A stretch of 12,584 bases of DNA from positions 1 to 12,584 of the forward strand of contig CAIRLQ010000280.1 of NCBI GenBank assembly GCA_903879465.1, written 5' to 3'. This document shows, one piece after another, positions 8,501-12,584 of the stretch. The notes below the pieces were generated by a model, which had not been told where the DNA came from, did no database searches, and saw nothing but the letters and a program-made list of their open reading frames with translations. Every line of letters begins with the position of its first letter. The stretch's first letter is position 1. The position numbers were made by a program, and so were the translations under genes. This stretch comes from an uncultured Opitutia bacterium (lineage in GTDB: Bacteria > Verrucomicrobiota > Verrucomicrobiia > Opitutales > UBA953).

Positions 8501-8688
8501 TCCATGTTGGTGGGATTCTGGACCATCGGTTCGGCTGCGAAGAGCGAAACCGTCAGGCCTTTGGCCACGGTCATCTTGGCGACATCGGCCTGGGCTTTAT
8601 CGAGTCCGTAAGTGTCCGGGACTTGCGCTCGGACTTCGGTTTGCAGGACGAGGACAGCAGCGAGTAGGGTCAGCAAGGGGTGGTGCAT
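5575..8688 (-). CDS. PVC-type propeller-HEAT-cytochrome c protein (TIGR02604/TIGR02603-like)
   Basis: From ATG at 8688 this is a 1037-residue exported protein. An in-frame ATG at 8760 would add 24 Pro-rich residues and overlap the preceding gene; I prefer 8688 because it places a Sec signal peptide (HPLLTLLAAVLVLQTEVRA) at the very N-terminus. Residues about 40-445 are the membrane-bound-dehydrogenase-type beta-propeller, with repeats such as NMDIDARGRVWITEAANYR and VAVHPDGSLFVADWYD and an Asp-rich loop QSDNDDDGNRG (about 275-285). Residues about 455-880 are Ala/Leu-rich helical repeats of HEAT type. The C-terminus (about 893-1037) is a haem domain with C913-V-L-C916-H917, GVDFGPALSGIG, INPNAGISMGFETTEL, and a Met pair at 1009-1010 that could supply the axial ligand. 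The propeller resembles sugar-dehydrogenase folds, so oxidation of a carbohydrate with electrons passed to haem is plausible but unproven. A small GTCC/GGAC hairpin (8689-8699) abuts the start codon. The 64-nt and 18-nt gaps to its neighbours suggest cotranscription. Confidence 0.93.
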   Translation of the reverse strand: MHHPLLTLLAAVLVLQTEVRAQVPDTYGLDKAQADVAKMTVAKGLTVSLFAAEPMVQNPTNMDIDARGRVWITEAANYRKWANPPIRPEGDRIMVLEDTLGKGVANKATVFYQDPSINSALGIAVLGNDVIVSVSPHVFLLRDTVGDGVAHKRFLLLVGTGGKQHDHSTHAFVHGTDGKLYFNFGNASTELNQPIGGAVEVPLHGDNLDAYIRDRTTHVKDLAGNTINAQRKPYQQGMAFRADYADGKLSNFEVLGNNFRNNYEVVSDSLGNIFQSDNDDDGNRGVRINFIMEHGNYGYTDEMTGAGWGTKRVNIESEIPRRHWHQNDPGVVPNLLFTGAGSPTGILVNEGMGLGAQFQTQIIHCDAGPGVVRAYPLTKAGAGFRAEITNILTSKDPWFRPADVAVHPDGSLFVADWYDAGVGGHAMADHDVNYLRGRIYRVANKGAALVTPKTGDLTLESAMEALLSPNKATQYNAYTHLVKLGDSALPALQALAAKGDTRMRARALAILVRHPVAAVPALRTALTDKDPEFIVAALRLAAMRGAGHQLETSPLANEPGLVDSLIHHADPQVRRQLAISLYHSSHGTEIWAKLAAQHDGVDRWNLEALGIGATGNDDKCFDAWMSEVKGNWNTAGGRDIVWRLRTPKVAPLLAQLLLADPSQLRYLRSFDFIPDSAERDAALLQLAKANPSLTVLTESLQRLTRTAAQKSPEFKALVEETLARSQGKPAFVDLIAAVGIGTHADELLQTAFALGSAPEALDAINILLRDKGTSDKIRDLIRKGKPGEASTLVAMLGNLSQTTAKEILRGEVLNAPTAERKSEAIRALAKTQAGASELLTLAKEGHFPAELRGVAASALTQVQYAALRNDISREFPTPGSLGGNRLLPIPELSKLKGDAAQGKIVFERPASSCVLCHRIGNLGVDFGPALSGIGAKLPKEAIFDSIINPNAGISMGFETTELNLRSKNTAMVIVRSETAQEISRALPGGALQKFSNADIQRRNKLTTSMMPSGLNQALTQQDLVDLVEYLSTQKAVK

Positions 8689-8752
8689 GTCCCTAGGACA
8701 AGGCTTGGGGCCTTTGGTTGCAAAACCTAAAGCTGGGCGAGGCGGGCTGCTT

Positions 8753-10048
8753 TCAGGCAATCATCTGCGTCAGCTCACCGGAGCTATCCCCGTGGCGTTC
8801 GGCCTTCACCCCTAGGCCGCGGAGCATGGCCAGCCAGGCGTTGCACAGCGGGGTGTCCTTCGGGGCGACGATACTATGGCCGAGCTTTAGGCCGGCGCCG
8901 CGACCGGTCACGATCATCGGGCAATTGGAGAGTTCATGGCCGCTCCGGATGTTGCTGCCGTAGGCGAGGGCGATGTTGTCGAACAGAGAACTGCCATCCG
9001 CCTCCTTGGTGGCTTTGAGCTTGTCGATGAAACCGGCGAGGAGTTCGCTTTGGGCGAGGTCGCGTCGCTGGGAGGCATCGAACTTTTCGCCGAGAGTGTT
9101 ATGGTAGTGGCTCATGTCGTGCGGGTGCACCTTGATATCCATACTGGTGAGGAGCGTACTGACCGGCTGGCGGTAGGTCATCACGCGCGTGGTGTCGGTC
9201 TGCATGGCAGCGATCATGATATCGTACATGAGTTTGATCTCCTCTCGCCCGTTGATTTCAGGCTTAGGCTCGGCGAGGGTCGGGGTGGGTCGGGCTACGC
9301 CCAGCCACTGCTCTTCCTTGGCAAGGCGCACCTCGATGTCGCGGATGCTCTGGAAATATTCGTCGAGCTTGGTGTTGTCGTTCTTGCTGAGGTCGCGCTG
9401 GAGGGATTTGGCATTCCCGAGCACGGCGTCGAGCACGCTGCGTTTCTGGGCGAGCAGGGCTTTTTGTTGCTCTAGTGGGGTGGTGTCCTTGGTGAAGAGC
9501 CGGTGGAAAGCTGCCACCGGTCCGTTGAGGCCACCGATGGGTTTTCCGGAAGCGTTCCAGGCCATCGAGAGGCCTGGGCCGTGGCCGGACGCTTCCCCGT
9601 TCTCGGCGCCATTCAGCTGCAGTGAGGCAAAGCGGGTTTGGAGTCCGAACTTGTCCGCCGCGACTTGGTCGGCGCTGATGCTGTTGTGGAAGTTCTGGCC
9701 TGGCTCGGCGTAGCGGTTAGCGCCCGTGAGCCAGTATGTGCTTCCCCAGTGTCCTTCATTGGAATATTTATTCCAGAGTCCTTGGATGACGGAGATGTCG
9801 GCCTTATGTCGTGCGAGCGGTGCGAGCCCAGTCGACAGTTTGTAGTCTGCGCCGGGCTTGGAGATGTCGGGGTACCAGGTGCTCTCCGTGACTCCCCAGC
9901 CGAAGCCGAGGAAGATGAGCCGCTTGGGTGGCGTGGCTGACGGTGCGGCGGTGGCGAAGCGCTGGAAACCCAGCGAGGCGAGTACGGGCAGGGCGACAAG
10001 GGCGCTGCTGGAGCGCAGGAAGTGTCGGCGGGACTGGGGTTGGCTCAT
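8753..10048 (-). CDS. DUF1552 (HXXSHH) family exported protein (complete)
   Basis: This 431-residue protein has a twin-arginine signal (S6-R-R-H-F-L-R12), a hydrophobic segment (SALVALPVLASLGF) and a probable cleavage site near ATAAPSA (32-38), so Tat export is expected. The body carries family landmarks: PKRLIFLGFGWG (41-52), EGHWGSTYWLTG (98-109), FHNSISADQVAA (120-131), LSKNDNTKLDEYF, and TDTTRVMTYRQP (284-295). The family-naming motif appears as H310-D-M-S-H314-Y-H316, so the last histidine of HxxSHH is shifted by one residue. The C-terminus is intact (DSSGELTQMIA). The gene starts 11 nt after the DUF1592-type cytochrome gene ends, the usual pairing for these two families, and is followed 64 nt later by the propeller cytochrome gene. 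No Shine-Dalgarno is evident, so translation may depend on coupling to the upstream gene. The function is not established for the family; a role alongside the cytochromes is inferred from gene order. Confidence 0.93.
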   Translation of the reverse strand: MSQPQSRRHFLRSSSALVALPVLASLGFQRFATAAPSATPPKRLIFLGFGWGVTESTWYPDISKPGADYKLSTGLAPLARHKADISVIQGLWNKYSNEGHWGSTYWLTGANRYAEPGQNFHNSISADQVAADKFGLQTRFASLQLNGAENGEASGHGPGLSMAWNASGKPIGGLNGPVAAFHRLFTKDTTPLEQQKALLAQKRSVLDAVLGNAKSLQRDLSKNDNTKLDEYFQSIRDIEVRLAKEEQWLGVARPTPTLAEPKPEINGREEIKLMYDIMIAAMQTDTTRVMTYRQPVSTLLTSMDIKVHPHDMSHYHNTLGEKFDASQRRDLAQSELLAGFIDKLKATKEADGSSLFDNIALAYGSNIRSGHELSNCPMIVTGRGAGLKLGHSIVAPKDTPLCNAWLAMLRGLGVKAERHGDSSGELTQMIA

Positions 10049-10059
10049 CGGGGTCAGAC

Positions 10060-12584
10060 TTATTTAGTATGGAATTGGGGGCTCGCAACCAGCGACTGGA
10101 TGAAATCACGGGTGGCATAGTCTTTAGCTGCGCCGTGTTTAACCATCGAATCGAGGAGGGGTTGGTCCCGGAAGCCAATCGATCGTCCGAGGGCGTATTC
10201 AAGGAGTATCTCGCTGTAGCTGCGGGCAAAGGCGTCTGATTTCGAGGCGACGATGTCACGAAACTCGAAGTAATTGCGGAAAGCGGGTCCCTTGTAGAGC
10301 TGGCCACTTGCCTCAATCTGCCAGGTCTTGGCCGCGCCCTTAACTGGCTTCCCCATTTCATCCATGACTTGGTAGGAGTCCGTCGTGCGCCACTGACCGA
10401 CGGCGTCCAGGTTTTCGAGCGCGAAGCCGACGGGGTCGATCTTGCGGTGGCAGCTGGCGCACTGGGCGGCCTCCTGGTGCATCTGAAGGCGTTCCCGGGT
10501 GGTGAGCACCTTGCCGGCGAGTCGGGCAATTTGCGGGATATTCGCAGGGGCGGGAGGGGGCGCGTCGTGGAGGAGTTTGCGCAGCACCCAGGCGCCACGC
10601 TCGACGGGGCTGGTGCGATCTCCGTTACTACCCATGAGCGCCACGGCGGCCATCCCGAGCAGCCCTCCGCGCGGAGAATCCGAGGGCAATGACACTTTTC
10701 GGAATTCGTCGCCGGAAACTCCAGGGACGCCGTAGAACTCGGCGAGCAGATGGTTAAGGACGGCGTAGTCGGCCTTGAGTAGGTGGCAAAGTGAGGCGTC
10801 GTGTTGGAGGAGGAAGGCGAAGGTTGCGTAGACCTCCTGTTTGGCGGCGAGGCGCGTGCTATTATCGAACGCAGGGTACTTTCGACGATTGATTTCAAAG
10901 AAATCTAGGCGCTCCATCCCGAGCCACTGGTAGAGAAGGCCTTGGACGAAGTCGCGGGAGCGAGGGTCGTCGAGAAGTCGCGTGGTTTCTGTCGCGAGCA
11001 CGCTGGGTTTTTCGAGACTGCCGTCGCGGGCATGTGCGAGGAGTTGCTTATCGGGCGGGGCGCTCCAGAGGAAATAGGAAAGTCGGTTCGCCAGTTCGAG
11101 GCCCGTGAGCGGGCGGCGTTTCCCGTCCGGCGCGGGCTCGGCGAGGTATAAGAACATCGGCGAAGTCAGCACGATGGACAGCGTCTCCTTAAGTGCGGCG
11201 CCGTGTTTTACTCCCGCCTTGCGACGTGAGTCGTAGATGGCCGCAATCTTTTCCACGAAGGCCGCAGGCGGTTCGGTGCCGCGAAAAGCGACCGCGCAGA
11301 AGCGTTGCAGCGCCGGCTTGATATCCGCGACGATTCCGGCGTCATCTAGCGGAATGCCCAGCGCAGCGATGCCCGGCGCGGGGTCAGCGGTATCGGTCAC
11401 CCGCTCGATCTCGAGCCAGTCCACCCAGATCGCCAGCTCGGGACCGACGCCGTTCTTCGTCTTGCCAGCTCCGAAGATCTCACGCGTCCGGAGGAAGTGA
11501 TCATTCGTGCCTTTCTCGCGGAGAAAAATCGTGCGGTCCTGGCCGAAGGCGTGATCCTTCGTGAGGGTGAGGGGTATTTCGATCACCTCTGGCCTTTCGA
11601 TGGTGCCGTTCACCGAGTGGGTGCTGAGGGGCTGGCCGTTGCGCGGATTCGTGCCGAACTCGATGTAGCGCCGCTCCGCCGTGGACTGCGGCGTGTGGCC
11701 CAGGCGCACGCGCACGGTGTAGTTCCCAATCGCCCAATTGTCAGGGATACGAATGACTAAGTTATCATTTCCGAGGTCGCCGCCGCTGATGGTGAGATAC
11801 GCGCCAGTGTCGAGATGCGGCTGTTTCAGGTAACGCTCGTGATACGGACGCATGTATCCGATGCCCGTCTTGGTGCCGTAGCTCAGTGCGCGATTCGCCT
11901 TGTCCGCCGGTGTCTCCACGGTTTGGAACCCAAAGTCCACTGGTGATGGCGCGCCTCTGATCTTCGCCCACTCGTGGCGGAAAAAGTCGTCGTTTTTCAC
12001 CCGTCCGCGGATTTCCGCCACGATGGCGGCGTTCTCCTTCTTCGCAGCGGCTTCCTCGACCGCCTTCGCCCACTTCGTGGCGCGCTCCATGGCGTCGAGC
12101 TGTTCTTCAAAATTCTTGCGGATTAGTACATTATTTTGTTCCGCTTCGATGTGTAGGCTGCGCTTTTCATGCGCCGCTGCGATGCGGGTGAAGGCCTCAT
12201 TCAGCGCCTGAAGGCCAAGCGATTGGTACTGCTCAAACTGGTTCGCAGACATGAAGAGGTCCGCGCCAAAAGTATCGAAGCTTCCCGTGCCGGTATCGCT
12301 CGGCAGTTCCGACACATTAATCTCAACGCCAAGCAGTTCGCGGAGGGTGTTCTTGTATTCGCGCCGGTTGAGGCGGCGCATGGTGATGACGCCGTTTTGA
12401 TCCCCCAAGTTGCGCCGTGCGGCTACCATTACATTGGAGAGATTATCGAGTAAGTCGGTCTTTGCTGCATTCGGTAGCGGCTTTTCATCCTCCGGCGGCA
12501 TCTCGCCGGAGTTGAGTTGTTTGAGCACCTTCTGCCAGCGCTCGGCGGTCTCGATGCTCGTGATGGTGAAAGGCAGGTCGTCTA
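10060..12584 (-). CDS. DUF1592/DUF1588/DUF1585 planctomycete-type cytochrome c protein, N-terminus outside window
   Basis: The frame is open from the window end to TAA at 10060, giving 840 visible residues. A GTG at 12528 is not the true start, because the 18 codons before it continue the family sequence (TAERWQKVLKQLNSGEMPPE), the tail of a PSCyt1 domain whose CxxCH haem site and signal peptide lie beyond the edge. Numbering from the first visible codon: DUF1587 about 64-130 (MRRLNRREYKNTLRELLG); a charged, Glu/Lys/Ala-rich helical stretch at about 125-205; a beta-rich, carbohydrate-binding-like region at about 235-395 ending VDWLEIE; DUF1595 about 415-482; DUF1592 about 490-630 (NRLSYFLWSAPPD); DUF1588 with haem site C708-A-S-C711-H712 and RKIDPVGFALENLDAVG; and DUF1585 to the end. 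It shares its architecture with the 867-residue protein at 1434-4037 but is clearly divergent and has the extra helical stretch. It precedes the DUF1552 gene by 11 nt. Electron transfer in the envelope is inferred from the haem motif. Confidence 0.94.
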   Translation of the reverse strand, partial: DDLPFTITSIETAERWQKVLKQLNSGEMPPEDEKPLPNAAKTDLLDNLSNVMVAARRNLGDQNGVITMRRLNRREYKNTLRELLGVEINVSELPSDTGTGSFDTFGADLFMSANQFEQYQSLGLQALNEAFTRIAAAHEKRSLHIEAEQNNVLIRKNFEEQLDAMERATKWAKAVEEAAAKKENAAIVAEIRGRVKNDDFFRHEWAKIRGAPSPVDFGFQTVETPADKANRALSYGTKTGIGYMRPYHERYLKQPHLDTGAYLTISGGDLGNDNLVIRIPDNWAIGNYTVRVRLGHTPQSTAERRYIEFGTNPRNGQPLSTHSVNGTIERPEVIEIPLTLTKDHAFGQDRTIFLREKGTNDHFLRTREIFGAGKTKNGVGPELAIWVDWLEIERVTDTADPAPGIAALGIPLDDAGIVADIKPALQRFCAVAFRGTEPPAAFVEKIAAIYDSRRKAGVKHGAALKETLSIVLTSPMFLYLAEPAPDGKRRPLTGLELANRLSYFLWSAPPDKQLLAHARDGSLEKPSVLATETTRLLDDPRSRDFVQGLLYQWLGMERLDFFEINRRKYPAFDNSTRLAAKQEVYATFAFLLQHDASLCHLLKADYAVLNHLLAEFYGVPGVSGDEFRKVSLPSDSPRGGLLGMAAVALMGSNGDRTSPVERGAWVLRKLLHDAPPPAPANIPQIARLAGKVLTTRERLQMHQEAAQCASCHRKIDPVGFALENLDAVGQWRTTDSYQVMDEMGKPVKGAAKTWQIEASGQLYKGPAFRNYFEFRDIVASKSDAFARSYSEILLEYALGRSIGFRDQPLLDSMVKHGAAKDYATRDFIQSLVASPQFHTK

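Noticed and set aside
9804..10898. 364-residue minus-strand open frame spanning the DUF1592-DUF1552 junction
   Set aside because: It overlaps two well-supported genes in another frame, is dominated by Ser, Pro, Thr and Arg in low-complexity fashion, and shows no domain or signal. It is a by-product of GC-rich codon usage.
12526..12528. GTG as start codon of the upstream DUF1592 protein
   Set aside because: The 18 codons before it remain open and match the expected end of a PSCyt1 domain, so the gene continues beyond the window.
1..12584. Mobile element, CRISPR array, tRNA, rRNA or defence system
   Set aside because: No transposase, integrase, regular repeat-spacer pattern, cloverleaf-like sequence or nuclease domain was seen on either strand; the window is fully occupied by one coherent set of exported proteins.

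Overview
The window reads as chromosomal DNA from a member of the PVC superphylum, most likely Verrucomicrobiota; I cannot go below phylum. The basis is that nearly every gene belongs to families expanded in Planctomycetes and Verrucomicrobia: DUF1592/DUF1588/DUF1585 'planctomycete cytochrome' proteins, DUF1552 (HXXSHH) proteins, and a propeller-HEAT-haem protein of the TIGR02604/TIGR02603 type. The DNA is GC-rich, coding density is very high, and most genes lack a clear Shine-Dalgarno sequence, which also fits. No RNA gene, CRISPR array, insertion sequence or phage gene was found.

All seven genes lie on the minus strand, so transcription runs from high to low coordinates. Block 1 (12584 to 4225) holds a DUF1592-type cytochrome lacking its N-terminus at the window edge, a complete DUF1552 protein with a Tat-type signal, a large propeller-HEAT-cytochrome c protein, and an SGNH hydrolase fused to a DUF1080 (3-keto-disaccharide hydrolase) domain. 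Gaps are 11, 64 and 18 nt, so this is probably one operon. A 187-nt AT-richer gap (4038-4224) is the only sizeable intergenic region; it carries a good ribosome binding site and a plausible promoter. Block 2 (4037 to 1) holds a second complete DUF1592-type cytochrome, a small secreted protein with a heavy-metal-associated (HMA) fold and one CxxC site, and a second DUF1552 protein cut by the window start. The first two overlap by ATGA and the third follows after 23 nt, so this is a second compact operon.

Every product whose N-terminus is visible carries an export signal. The cytochromes, the hydrolase and the HMA protein have Sec-type signals, and both DUF1552 proteins have twin-arginine signals. 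The shared theme is cell-envelope redox chemistry by c-type haem proteins, linked in block 1 to a probable ester and glycoside processing enzyme and in block 2 to a probable metal-binding protein. A role in breaking down or oxidising complex carbohydrate outside the cytoplasm is a reasonable inference, but no substrate can be read from the sequence, and the DUF1552 and DUF1592 families have no established biochemical activity that I know of.

The most unusual point is the HMA-like gene placed, with translational coupling, inside the otherwise familiar DUF1592-DUF1552 pair. The two DUF1592-DUF1552 cassettes are clearly divergent from each other, so they are not a recent duplication.
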